Source: UBA6120 sp964639215 (GTDB taxonomy: Bacteria; Bacillota_I; Bacilli_A; RFN20; CAG-826). From it: 64,000 nt of DNA. Under the pieces are notes generated by a model. It was not told the DNA's origin, ran no database searches, and saw only the letters and a list, made by a program, of their open reading frames with translations. This document shows positions 18,094 through 26,964 of this stretch, one piece after another; the first letter of the stretch is position 1; each line of letters opens with the position of its first letter. The DNA lies in assembly GCA_964639215.1 (NCBI GenBank), contig CAZXCV010000003.1:1-64000 (forward strand). Direction: 5' to 3'. Both the position numbers and the translations under genes were made by a program.

Positions 18094-18102
18094 ATTAAAG
18101 CA
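18094..18102 (-). promoter_or_regulatory. extended -10 promoter of tadA (leaderless)
   Basis: TGC-TTTAAT on the minus strand, directly after the SRP RNA 3' end and 5 nt before the tadA ATG. The predicted start site falls on the start codon. Confidence 0.45.
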
Positions 18103-18105
18103 AGA

Positions 18106-18185
18106 AACCACCGCACATGAGCGAGATGTTTAAGGATGCTACGTTTCCGTCCTGACCTGGTTCGCACTCATCTCATCGCGATGGC
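18106..18185 (-). ncRNA. ffs: signal recognition particle RNA, small bacterial type
   Basis: 4.5S-type SRP RNA that binds Ffh and the SRP receptor during co-translational targeting. Seen on the minus strand: the near-invariant domain IV sequence GGTCAGGACGGAAACGTAGC with its tip loop, and flanking arms that fold back, ending in the terminal pairing CCATCGC with GCGGTGG. Ends are estimated from that pairing. A TGC-TATAAT promoter lies 7 nt before the 5' end. No Alu domain is present, so it is the short form (about 80 nt). It lies between the deoxyinosine glycosylase and tadA. Confidence 0.92.
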
Positions 18186-18191
18186 ATAAAA

Positions 18192-18200
18192 ATTATAGCA
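18192..18200 (-). promoter_or_regulatory. extended -10 promoter of the SRP RNA
   Basis: TGC-TATAAT on the minus strand places the start site at about 18185, exactly where the terminal stem of the RNA begins. Confidence 0.75.
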
Positions 18201-18212
18201 TATCTAATATTT

Positions 18213-18710
18213 TTAGATATACGACAAGATTGGTGACCATGAATCTATTAATTGAGGTAGTCGATACTGTGCATTCGCGGGACTCGATGATGGTAAAATT
18301 GTACGCATCGTTTGAAACTCGCTAAAAAATTCATCAAAAAGCCGTCCTGCTGTTTTTCCGTTAATGAAGATGTGCCTAATTGAATATTTTTTCATTAATT
18401 TGCGGATATCAGCAACAACGACGTTTCGAATTGTGGCATCACTTGATCCATTGATGTCACAGCTTTGAATGACATCATGGATTGCGATATGGTGCTCTAA
18501 TAGTATTTTCTTTTTAAGAGTTCCCGAACAAGTGACTAAATCAACGCGTAATAATTCAGAGAGTACTCGATAAAAACGATTCCGTTCGTTTCCATAATAA
18601 AAGCCAACTTCAATCGCTCGAATTGATGGGAAGCTGCCGAGAATGAGGATGCGGCTAAGGTGGTCAATCCATGGCGCAAATGGTTGGCTCAAATGGCGCT
18701 TTTTCGCCAT
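18213..18710 (-). CDS. DNA-deoxyinosine (hypoxanthine) glycosylase
   Basis: 165-aa member of the uracil-DNA glycosylase superfamily, family 6, which removes hypoxanthine produced by adenine deamination in DNA. Seen: motif 1 ILILGSFPS (21-29) followed by GFYYGNERNRFYRVL, and motif 2 LPSSSPANA near 140; both match the family closely. The gene begins 6 bp after serS and has no ribosome site of its own, so it is probably translated by coupling to serS. The SRP RNA gene follows. Confidence 0.88.
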   Translation of the reverse strand: MAKKRHLSQPFAPWIDHLSRILILGSFPSIRAIEVGFYYGNERNRFYRVLSELLRVDLVTCSGTLKKKILLEHHIAIHDVIQSCDINGSSDATIRNVVVADIRKLMKKYSIRHIFINGKTAGRLFDEFFSEFQTMRTILPSSSPANAQYRLPQLIDSWSPILSYI

Positions 18711-18716
18711 ATTAAA

Positions 18717-19994
18717 TTATTTGCTCAAAGCGATGCGGTCACGTCCACCCATGAATGGGCGTAGAACTTCAGGAATAACGAGTGAACCATCCACTTGCTG
18801 ATATTGTTCAAGAATTGCCGGAATCAGGCGCGAAGTCGCTAATCCAGAGGCATTGAGCGTGTGGCAATATTGAATTTTTCCATCTTTGTCACGGTAGCGA
18901 ATCATTCCGCGTCGCGCTTGATAGTCCCTGGCGTTTGAAGCACTACTGACTTCTTTATAGATGCCCATCGATGGTATGTAAACTTCGATATCATATGTGC
19001 GCGCCATCGAATGCGAGCAATCACCAGCCGCCAGCTTGCTTAACTGAAAGTGTAGCCCCAACTTTTCGACTAAAGTAGCCGCCTTGTTAACGAGTTCTTC
19101 AAAGGCAGCGTCACTACCGGAATTGGTCGTATATTGGACTAATTCAACTTTGTTAAATTGATAACCGCGAATCATTCCGCGTTCCTCAGAACGATAACTT
19201 CCGGCTTCACAACGGTAACACGGGGTGTATGCAAAATATTTCTTCGGCAGTTCGGCTTCCGTTAAAATTTCTTGTCGATGAAAATTTACAAGCGCTGTTT
19301 CTGCCGTCGGTAATAAAAACCGCTTTGGTTCCACACCATCGAGCCAAAACACATCTTGTTTAAATTTGGGAAATTGTCCAGCAGTAAAACCAGATTCATC
19401 ATTTAATAAATGTGGTGGAAGAATGAATTGATAACCATCCTTTAAGTGTTCGCTGATAAAGAAATTAATTAACGCCCATTCAAGTTCCGCCCCAACACCC
19501 GTATATATCCACGTTCCAGCTCCCGATATTTTAGCGGCGCGTCCATAGTCAACAACTTTAAGCGAAGTGGCTAGTTCCACGTGATCTTTAATCGGAAAAT
19601 CGAAAGTTGGTTTTGTTCCATAAACACGGATTACTTCATTATTTTCCTTACCACCGGCTTTTAAATCAGCATCTGGTAAATTAGGAAGGGAAAATAAGAT
19701 GTGATTAAGTTCTGATTCAAGCACTTTTAATTCTTGTTCTACTTCAATGTTTGAAGCATTTAGTTGCTTAACTTTAGCAAATATGGGCATAACGTCAGTG
19801 CCCGCTTTCTTAAGTTCTGGGACGCTTGCAGATAAGCGATTTGCTTCGGCTTTCACGTTTTCGATTTTAAAAAGTAAGGCGCGTTTGTGCGCAAGCTTTT
19901 GAATGATTGGGTCTAAATCAACATCCCAACCTTTCCGTTTCAATAATTCCTTAACTAGTTGCGGTTCTTTTTCTAATTTATTGAGTTCGAGCAT
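18717..19994 (-). CDS. serS: seryl-tRNA synthetase
   Basis: Class II aminoacyl-tRNA synthetase, 425 aa, normal length. Seen: the N-terminal long antiparallel coiled-coil arm (about 28-110) that grips the tRNA-Ser variable arm, the class II motif 2 region (YRCEAGSYRSEERGMIRGYQF) and motif 3 at the C terminus (NASGLATSRLIPAILE). GAGGA ribosome site. It lies 13 bp downstream of the glycosyltransferase gene, in a minus-strand run from gyrA. No T-box leader precedes it. Confidence 0.97.
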   Translation of the reverse strand: MLELNKLEKEPQLVKELLKRKGWDVDLDPIIQKLAHKRALLFKIENVKAEANRLSASVPELKKAGTDVMPIFAKVKQLNASNIEVEQELKVLESELNHILFSLPNLPDADLKAGGKENNEVIRVYGTKPTFDFPIKDHVELATSLKVVDYGRAAKISGAGTWIYTGVGAELEWALINFFISEHLKDGYQFILPPHLLNDESGFTAGQFPKFKQDVFWLDGVEPKRFLLPTAETALVNFHRQEILTEAELPKKYFAYTPCYRCEAGSYRSEERGMIRGYQFNKVELVQYTTNSGSDAAFEELVNKAATLVEKLGLHFQLSKLAAGDCSHSMARTYDIEVYIPSMGIYKEVSSASNARDYQARRGMIRYRDKDGKIQYCHTLNASGLATSRLIPAILEQYQQVDGSLVIPEVLRPFMGGRDRIALSK

Positions 19995-20007
19995 AACGTG
20001 TCCTCAC

Positions 20008-21018
20008 TTAATTCTTGCCATAATTGGCAAGCGTTTCATATATGTCTTTGAGTTTCTTGGCAATGATATCCAAATCAACCTCGAGCGCTTTTTGATATGC
20101 CACTTCAATTGTACTGGCAATTTTCCCATCAAGGTAGTGGCGCAGTGTTTTTTCCAGGTCATGATTACTATCGCCGATATATCCAGTTATTTTATCGATG
20201 ACGAGATCAGGATAAACCGCATCGCGCCTCGCGATAATTTGCGTTTTGCTGAGCATCGGATCGAGCACGCTGACAGTACCAGCTGGATAATAACTTGGTA
20301 ACATAAAGGCACTGGCGTTTAGTAAGGCCGAACGATAGACGTCTTCGTGGACCGTTTTCTTTAAATGGACATTATTCGGAGCCTGTCGATATTCCTTTTT
20401 AAAAAACCAAAACGACCAAAGCGTCGGTTGTGGTCCAAAATAATAAAAATCAACATCAGGAAATTGCCGCGCGATTTGAATATAATCGGGTAAGCCGCTT
20501 TCTTGTGAATAACGTCCATTGGCAATGACAAGTTTTCGGTTGGGATTATACCCGCAATAACGAGCAAAGATGCCTTTTTCGAGCTCGTGTTCCTGATTAA
20601 ATCGCCCTTTGATGATACCTTCGGATAGGACCTCGATTGGTGTTGTAACACCAAGGTGGGTTAAAATCGTTTTACCGCTGACAGTGGGCACGATAATTAA
20701 CGTCGCGAGTTCTAGCACAGCTAAATCATGTGTTGTAATCTCCCATTTACCATCGTGCTTGGAGAGCAAGCGGGCATCTGGGTCGTTTTCAGACATTAAG
20801 GCCGAAATAATAATTGGAACCTTTCGTAAATAAGCGTTTTTAATATATTTGTACGCTTTGGTGCTGACGAAATGCGCAATGTCATACTGTTCAAGCGGAT
20901 CTGTCGTCACGTCAATATTGGCGAGACGACATCCCTCGTAGAGATTTTTGACGACGCGCATTCCTTCATAATTGTGCGTATCGCGACTAAGTGGTTGAAA
21001 GTAGACTAAAGCGCGCAC
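20008..21018 (-). CDS. glycosyltransferase, GT-B fold (family 4-like)
   Basis: 336 aa. Seen: a Rossmann-like N-terminal half beginning MRALVYFQPLSRDTHNYEGM and a C-terminal half with nucleotide-sugar-type features (LVIANGRYSQESGLPDYI, then FMLPSYYPAGTVSVLDPML). It resembles lipid glucosyltransferases of wall-less or wall-poor Bacillota, but the acceptor is not determinable. GTG start with a CGAGGAA ribosome site, 2 bp after the gyrA stop. No membrane segment, so probably cytosolic or peripheral. Confidence 0.75.
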   Translation of the reverse strand: MRALVYFQPLSRDTHNYEGMRVVKNLYEGCRLANIDVTTDPLEQYDIAHFVSTKAYKYIKNAYLRKVPIIISALMSENDPDARLLSKHDGKWEITTHDLAVLELATLIIVPTVSGKTILTHLGVTTPIEVLSEGIIKGRFNQEHELEKGIFARYCGYNPNRKLVIANGRYSQESGLPDYIQIARQFPDVDFYYFGPQPTLWSFWFFKKEYRQAPNNVHLKKTVHEDVYRSALLNASAFMLPSYYPAGTVSVLDPMLSKTQIIARRDAVYPDLVIDKITGYIGDSNHDLEKTLRHYLDGKIASTIEVAYQKALEVDLDIIAKKLKDIYETLANYGKN

Positions 21019-21020
21019 GT

Positions 21021-23552
21021 TTATTCCTCGGTTATCGAATCGTCGGTTGTTTGTTTATTTTCTTCTTCGTCATCATTCACAGCAGCTTCAACAACGGCAA
21101 TCGATGAAACGGCGGTGTTTTCATTTAATCGAATGATCCGCACACCTTGAGTCGCTCGTCCGGCAACTTTAATTTGCGTCAATGAAATACGTAAGACGAT
21201 ACCTTCGGTCGTGATAATCATTAAATCTTCATTACCGGTGACCGCGCGCATCGCGACGATGTTCCCATTACGTGGGGTGGCCTTAATCGTTAAGACGCCT
21301 TTAGCACCCCGTTTCGTTTGTCGATAGCTATCAGCCAGCGACATTTTTCCATAACCTTTTTCGGTTAATACGAGGATATTTGCACCTTCATCTGACGTCG
21401 TGACGCCAATAACGTGACCGCCATCGACGTTCATCGCCTTGACACCCATAGCGTTACGTCCCATGTCACGCGCTTCGGTTTCGTGGAATTTGACCATTTT
21501 ACCATCGCTTGAGGCAATGCCGATTAACGCTTGCCCATCAGTGTGTTTCACATCGAGTAGTTCATCACCTTCACGTAAATTGATTGCAATTTTGCCGTTT
21601 TGGCGGATTGACGAAAATTCAGTGATCTCAGTGCGTTTAATCAAGCCTTTCGTCGTCACAAAGATGAGATAGTGATTTTCTAAATACTCATCAATTGGAA
21701 CTGCTGTCATGACTTTTTCATCTTTGTCGAGATTGAGTAAATTAACGATCGGGAGTCCTTTGGCTGTTCGTGAATACTCAGGAACTTGATAACCCCGAAT
21801 CCGATAAACTTTTCCTAAATTGGTAAAGAAAAGAATGTCGGTGTGCGTGTGAGCGCGTATTAAAATCGATACGATATCATTATCGTTCGTGGCCATTCCC
21901 TTAACGCCTTTACCGCCGCGATTTTGTGTTCTGAATGCATCGGGATCCATTCGTTTAACATACCCGTTTACCGTGAGTGTGACGACAATATCGCTTTGAG
22001 GAATTAAATCCTCATCATCAATTGTTGAGATGTCATTACTAATTTCGGTGACCCGGTCTCCGCCAAATTTAGTGGCGATTTCGTCGAGTTCCAATATGAT
22101 GGTGTTAACAACTAATTCGCGATTGTTAAGCAAAGCATGATATGAAGTAATCTTCGTTTCTAAATCAGCTTTTTCTTCATTGAGTTTAATTTTTTCCATC
22201 CCGGTGAGACGTCGTAGCGGCATGTCGACAATTTCTTTTGTTTGTCGCTCAGAGAGTCCAAACCGTTCGCCTAAGCTTTGTTTTGCGGTCTCGACAGTGT
22301 CACTTCGTCTAATGATGGCCACAACTTCATCGATATTATCAATCGCGATGAGGTAACCACTGACGATATGCGCGCGATCTTCCGCTTTCTTTAACAAAAA
22401 GCGCGTCCGTCGTTCAACGACTTCGATTTGATGGGTTAAGTAGTGATTCAGTAAATCTTTTAATGGCATTACCTTTGGTTCACCATTAACGAGGGCGAGA
22501 TTGATAATGCCGAAGTTTACTTGCATTTGGGTATTTTTATAAAGTTGATTCAAAATAACATCGGCGATTACATCGCGGCGCAGTTCGATGACGACACGGA
22601 TGCCATCTTTATTCGATTCATCGCGAATGTCAGTAATGCCTTCGATTATTTTGTCTTTATGTAGTTGGGCAATCGCTTCAATCATTGAAGCTTTATTCAC
22701 TTGGTAAGGAATGGCTGTGACAATGATTTGCTTTTTACCGTTGTCTTTTTCAAAGATTTCGGTCCGCGAGCGAATCGTAATCGATCCTGCTCCAGTTTCA
22801 TAGGCTTGGCGAATGCCACCTTTTCCTAAAATGAATCCGCCGGTAGGAAAATCAGGACCAGAAAGATGATTGGTCATTAATTCTAAAACGGAAATATCGG
22901 GGTTTTTTACGACTGCCTTAATCGCGCTCACAACCTCTTTCAAATTGTGTGGCGGCATGTTTGTGGCCATGCCGACGGCAATACCGCTACTCCCATTAAC
23001 GAGTAAATTTGGAAAGCGTGATGGTAAAACGACAGGTTCCTTTTCGGTTCCGTCATAGTTATCGGCAAAATCGACAGTATCGCTATTAATATCACGAACC
23101 ATCTCCATTGCCATTTTTGCCATTCGCGCTTCGGTATATCGCATCGCGGCCGCTTCGTCGCCGTCAACGCTACCAAAATTACCATGACCATCAACTAGCG
23201 GATATCGCATTGAAAATGGTTGCGCCAATCTCACAAGCGTTGAATAGATGGCTTGATCACCGTGCGGGTGAAATTTACCCATGACATCGCCGACGATTCT
23301 CGCACACTTTTTATATGGTTTATCAGGTTGCATTCCGAGCTCATTCATTCCGTAAATGATGCGTCGGTGCACTGGTTTAAGACCATCGCGCACATCAGGG
23401 ATTGCCCGTGACACAATTACCGACATCGAATAATCGAGGAAGGCACTGCGTACTTCAGCCGAAATATCGACATCAACCATGCCCGCGGCGATGCCGGCTT
23501 GGACAGCTTCCGTCGCTACTAATTCTTCTTTTTTCTTTAATTCATCAGCCAT
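21021..23552 (-). CDS. gyrA: DNA gyrase subunit A
   Basis: Breakage-reunion subunit of DNA gyrase, 843 aa. Seen: the N-terminal winged helix with catalytic Tyr139 (AAAMRYTEARM) and the C-terminal beta-pinwheel with its GyrA box QNRGGKG, which makes it gyrase rather than ParC. In the quinolone-contact helix the residues equivalent to E. coli S83 and D87 are Gln100 and Ser104 (HGDQAIYSTL). AAGGAGG ribosome site. It follows gyrB by 14 bp in one operon. A short acidic C-terminal tail follows the pinwheel. Confidence 0.98.
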   Translation of the reverse strand: MADELKKKEELVATEAVQAGIAAGMVDVDISAEVRSAFLDYSMSVIVSRAIPDVRDGLKPVHRRIIYGMNELGMQPDKPYKKCARIVGDVMGKFHPHGDQAIYSTLVRLAQPFSMRYPLVDGHGNFGSVDGDEAAAMRYTEARMAKMAMEMVRDINSDTVDFADNYDGTEKEPVVLPSRFPNLLVNGSSGIAVGMATNMPPHNLKEVVSAIKAVVKNPDISVLELMTNHLSGPDFPTGGFILGKGGIRQAYETGAGSITIRSRTEIFEKDNGKKQIIVTAIPYQVNKASMIEAIAQLHKDKIIEGITDIRDESNKDGIRVVIELRRDVIADVILNQLYKNTQMQVNFGIINLALVNGEPKVMPLKDLLNHYLTHQIEVVERRTRFLLKKAEDRAHIVSGYLIAIDNIDEVVAIIRRSDTVETAKQSLGERFGLSERQTKEIVDMPLRRLTGMEKIKLNEEKADLETKITSYHALLNNRELVVNTIILELDEIATKFGGDRVTEISNDISTIDDEDLIPQSDIVVTLTVNGYVKRMDPDAFRTQNRGGKGVKGMATNDNDIVSILIRAHTHTDILFFTNLGKVYRIRGYQVPEYSRTAKGLPIVNLLNLDKDEKVMTAVPIDEYLENHYLIFVTTKGLIKRTEITEFSSIRQNGKIAINLREGDELLDVKHTDGQALIGIASSDGKMVKFHETEARDMGRNAMGVKAMNVDGGHVIGVTTSDEGANILVLTEKGYGKMSLADSYRQTKRGAKGVLTIKATPRNGNIVAMRAVTGNEDLMIITTEGIVLRISLTQIKVAGRATQGVRIIRLNENTAVSSIAVVEAAVNDDEEENKQTTDDSITEE

Positions 23553-23566
23553 TGTAACAATCCTCC

Positions 23567-25549
23567 TTAAATATCAAGGTTCTTGACGAACTTCGCGTTT
23601 TCGTCAATGAACCGTTTGCGTGGCTCGACGTTTTCACCCATGAGACTTGCGAAAACATCATCAGCCTCAATCGCGTCATTAAGCGTGACGCGTAACATTT
23701 TTCTTGTGGTTGGGTCCATCGTCGTATCCCACAGTTGTTCGGCATCCATTTCACCAAGCCCTTTATAACGTTGGAACGGATACCCTTCGGGTAAACCAAG
23801 TTGTTCCTTAAGTTTTGTTAATTGGTCATCGGAGTAACAGTAATAACTCTTTTGACGATATTCCACTTTATAGAGTGGTGGCTGGGCAATATATATAAAG
23901 CCCTGTTCGATTAGTTGTCGCATAAAGCGATAGAAAAACGTCAATAGCAGAATTCTAATATGACTTCCATCAACGTCAGCATCGGTCATAATCACAATTT
24001 TGTGATAACGGAGTTTCTGAACATCGAATTCTGGTTCAATGCCAGTACCAATCGCCGTAATCATATTGCCGATTTCAGCATTGGCAAAGATCCGCTTGAG
24101 TTGCGCTTTTTGGACATTAAGAATTTTCCCTCGAAGTGGCAAGATGGCCTGAGTCTCACGGTCGCGTCCGTTTTTAGCCGACCCACCAGCTGAGTTACCT
24201 TCAACGATATACAGTTCTGTTTTCGACGGGTCTTTACTCGAACAATCAGCGAGTTTACCCGGTAATGTTGTAATATCAAGCGCACCTTTGCGCCGAATAT
24301 TTTCTTTGGCGTTGCGCGAAGCGATACGCGCTTCAGCGGCGAGATTAATCTTATCAAGGATTTGTTTGGCTATCTTTGGGTTTTCCAGTAAAAAGCGCGT
24401 TAATTGATCGCCAATAATACCCGAGACAATTCGCCGAACTTCCGAGTTACCCAACTTGGTTTTCGTTTGTCCCTCATATTGTGGATTCGGATGCTTAACC
24501 GAAACAATGGCCGTCAAACCTTCGCGGACATCGTCACTCGTGTAATTTTCTTCATTTTCTTTAATGAATTTATTCTCGCGAGCGTAATTATTGATAACGC
24601 GAGTCACTGCCATGCGGAACCCTTCTTCGTGAGTACCACCTTCATGAGTATGAATGTTGTTGCAGAATGAATAAACGTTTGGCGTATAGCCATCGTTATA
24701 TTGCATCGCGACTTCGGCGAAAATTCCTTCATCTCGCCCTTCACAGTAAATCACTTCTGGAAAGATGGGGTCTTTGTTCTTGTTGATATACTCGACGTAT
24801 TCACTAATCCCGCCATCATAGCGGAAACTTTCACCAACCGGCGCTTCTTTTCGTAAATCAGTAACAACAATTGTTACCCCACGATTCAAAAACGCCATTT
24901 GTTTTAACCGATCGCGGATTGTCTCAAAACTAAATTCAATCGACTCAGTAAAGATTGTCGCATCTGGTTTAAAGGTGACGACCGTTCCTTGACGCTCGGT
25001 CGGTCCCACAAATTTGATGGGATTTAAGCATTTACCGCCCTGTTCAAAGCGGATAAAATGTTCGACGCCTTCGCGATAGACCGACACTTCCAACCACTCG
25101 CTGAGTGCATTAACGACCGATGCGCCGACACCATGAAGGCCACCCGACACTTTATAACCGCCACCTTCGCCGAATTTACCTCCGGCATGCAAGACGGTAT
25201 AAACCGTTTCGAGTGCTGATTTTCCGGTTTTAGCCACGACATCAGTTGGAATCCCACGACCATTATCGGTCACAGTCACGGTGTTTTCGGGATTAAGCGT
25301 GACTTCAATTTTATCGCAGTAACCAGCTAGCGCTTCATCAATTGCGTTATCAACAATTTCCCAAACAAGATGATGAAGGCCAGGTGAAGAAGTTGTCCCA
25401 ATGTACATCCCCGGCCGTTTGCGAACGGCTTCAAGTCCTTCCAGCACTTGTATATTGCTGGCGGTATATTGTTTATCAGCGCGTTCGAGCACTTTTTCAT
25501 GTTCTAAATCGCGTCGTTGTTTTTCAATTAAACTTTCTTTATTTTCCAT
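23567..25549 (-). CDS. gyrB: DNA gyrase subunit B
   Basis: ATPase and metal-binding subunit of gyrase, 660 aa. Seen: the GHKL ATPase domain (EIVDNAIDEALAG at 64-76; DNGRGIP at 95-101; GGLHGVGASVV at 136-146), the transducer, and the TOPRIM domain with catalytic Glu450 and the DADVDGSHI metal site. The usual EGDSAGG motif reads EGNSAGG: Asn452 replaces the Asp equivalent to E. coli D426. The Lys equivalent to K447 is kept. GGAGAAG ribosome site. It overlaps the recF 3' end by 11 bp. Confidence 0.98.
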   Translation of the reverse strand: MENKESLIEKQRRDLEHEKVLERADKQYTASNIQVLEGLEAVRKRPGMYIGTTSSPGLHHLVWEIVDNAIDEALAGYCDKIEVTLNPENTVTVTDNGRGIPTDVVAKTGKSALETVYTVLHAGGKFGEGGGYKVSGGLHGVGASVVNALSEWLEVSVYREGVEHFIRFEQGGKCLNPIKFVGPTERQGTVVTFKPDATIFTESIEFSFETIRDRLKQMAFLNRGVTIVVTDLRKEAPVGESFRYDGGISEYVEYINKNKDPIFPEVIYCEGRDEGIFAEVAMQYNDGYTPNVYSFCNNIHTHEGGTHEEGFRMAVTRVINNYARENKFIKENEENYTSDDVREGLTAIVSVKHPNPQYEGQTKTKLGNSEVRRIVSGIIGDQLTRFLLENPKIAKQILDKINLAAEARIASRNAKENIRRKGALDITTLPGKLADCSSKDPSKTELYIVEGNSAGGSAKNGRDRETQAILPLRGKILNVQKAQLKRIFANAEIGNMITAIGTGIEPEFDVQKLRYHKIVIMTDADVDGSHIRILLLTFFYRFMRQLIEQGFIYIAQPPLYKVEYRQKSYYCYSDDQLTKLKEQLGLPEGYPFQRYKGLGEMDAEQLWDTTMDPTTRKMLRVTLNDAIEADDVFASLMGENVEPRKRFIDENAKFVKNLDI

Positions 25550-26621
25550 TGGTACTTCTCCTTATTACTTTATGGTCGGCAACATCGTAAACGGTGCCGT
25601 AGTTTTTATCATATTGTGTCGTAGTAATGAATACTTGTTCAAACTTGAGAAGGAATTCTAGGAGTCGAAGTTGCGCTGTTTGATCTAATTCTGATAACAC
25701 GTCATCAAGCACTATAATTGGGCGTTTATCTTGGTTGGTTTCAATGAAGTAGGGACTTAATTTCAAGGCGATGGCCAGCAAGCGATTTTCCCCTTGCGAA
25801 CCGTATGTAGCGACATCATGTTCTTCGAGGTCAATTCGGAAGTCTTCACGATGAACGCCAACATTCGTCAATTTGCGTTTAATATCAAGCTCTTTTGTCT
25901 TTTGATACAGTTGGGCGGCATCCTCTTGGAAGGTTGCGCTCATGTTAGTGTAGGGTAGATAATGAAGCTTAATGCCGCGCTTTGCTCCTCTGACCGCTTT
26001 AACGATGCGCTCAAGCACGAGATTGACTTTTTCGAGATATTGCCCTCTGGCACTAACAATCGGCGCCGAGGCGTTGATTAACTGCTCCGTTAACACTTGT
26101 AGCTGTAACTCATTGACGTGGTCATGTTTTAACAATTCGTTTCTTTCTTTCAACAACTTCTCATACCTTGTCAAGGCGTCAAGATAACCTCGTTGATGTT
26201 TAACAAGGGCGATATCAAGAAATTTCCGACGTGCTTTTGGTAGATCTTCGAAGAGTAACACATCGCGGGGTTCAAACACGAGAACGTTGACGAGTTCAAC
26301 CAACTCAGAAATTCGAGTGATTGGTTTTTCGTTGACTAAGATCTTTTTTCCATTAGTTGACAATCCAGCTGCGACCTTACGAAGTTGCTTGCTTGTTTTT
26401 ATGGTCGCTCGAATCGCTGTTTGTTCACTACCTCTTTTGATCAAGACATCATCTTTTGGTGTCCGGAACGATCGCCCCAAAGCGAGATAGTGAATCGCTT
26501 CAACAATGTTGGTTTTCCCAGCACCATTTGGTCCGGTGAACACATGAAGCCCGGCCTCAAATTCGAGTCGCAGCTTTTCATAGGAACGAAAGTTGCTTAG
26601 CTCCAACTTCGTAACAATCAT
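25539..26621 (-). CDS. recF: DNA replication and repair protein RecF
   Basis: SMC-like ATPase that loads RecA at gaps through RecFOR, 360 aa. Seen: Walker A GPNGAGKTN (34-42), signature region YGSQGENRLLAIALKL, and Walker B IVLDDVLSELD. Its start overlaps the yaaA stop by 4 bp and its end overlaps gyrB, the standard Bacillota cluster, so it is translated by coupling. Confidence 0.97.
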   Translation of the reverse strand: MIVTKLELSNFRSYEKLRLEFEAGLHVFTGPNGAGKTNIVEAIHYLALGRSFRTPKDDVLIKRGSEQTAIRATIKTSKQLRKVAAGLSTNGKKILVNEKPITRISELVELVNVLVFEPRDVLLFEDLPKARRKFLDIALVKHQRGYLDALTRYEKLLKERNELLKHDHVNELQLQVLTEQLINASAPIVSARGQYLEKVNLVLERIVKAVRGAKRGIKLHYLPYTNMSATFQEDAAQLYQKTKELDIKRKLTNVGVHREDFRIDLEEHDVATYGSQGENRLLAIALKLSPYFIETNQDKRPIIVLDDVLSELDQTAQLRLLEFLLKFEQVFITTTQYDKNYGTVYDVADHKVIRRSTNGK

Positions 26622-26839
26622 AAAGCGACAATTTCGAACACTTGCGTTTTATAACGAACTTGATCACCGGGATATAATTTGCGCCCCCGCCGGTTATCCT
26701 CGATATCGTTAACGAACATTGATGCTGTCAATAAAAAATTCTTAGCATACCCACCCGAATGAATGAGATCCGCCAACTTCAGAAATTGACCTAACGTGAT
26801 GTAGTTGGTGTTGATGGAAATTGGGATAATTTTAGTCAC
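26618..26839 (-). CDS. yaaA: S4-domain RNA-binding protein YaaA/RlbA
   Basis: 73-aa S4-like RNA-binding protein found between dnaN and recF across Bacillota; linked to ribosome assembly in Bacillus. Seen: an S4 fold with ITLGQFLKLADLIHSGGYAKNFL and a basic VNDIEDNRRGRKLYPGD segment. It begins with GTG. Only weak ribosome-site similarity (GAGTG) is present. A terminator separates it from dnaN, so it needs its own promoter, probably TAGAAT about 13 nt upstream. Confidence 0.9.
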   Translation of the reverse strand: MTKIIPISINTNYITLGQFLKLADLIHSGGYAKNFLLTASMFVNDIEDNRRGRKLYPGDQVRYKTQVFEIVAL

Positions 26840-26883
26840 ATTTACACTCGCATTCTATGTCCATGTAAGTATATCATTTTTAA

Positions 26884-26912
26884 TAAAAAAAGGGAATATT
26901 TATATTCCCTTT
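26884..26912 (-). terminator. dnaN terminator
   Basis: AAAGGGAATAT/ATATTCCCTTT, an 11-bp perfect stem with a 2-nt centre, followed on the minus strand by a T run. It lies about 40 bp past the expected dnaN end and shows that the open frame reading on through here is not part of DnaN. Confidence 0.88.
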
Positions 26913-26949
26913 GCTTTGTGAGGATTTTTTTGCTTATTTTGGCCTAATA

Positions 26950-26964
26950 NNNNNNNNNNNNNNN
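26950..26964. other. assembly gap (15 Ns)
   Basis: Fifteen unresolved bases fall exactly over the expected C terminus and stop codon of dnaN. The true gap length is unknown. Confidence 0.99.

Noticed and set aside
26900..26953. DnaN C-terminal extension reading on through the Ns
   Set aside because: The frame crosses unresolved bases, passes through an intrinsic terminator, and DnaN normally ends just after VTPV-R-x-Y.
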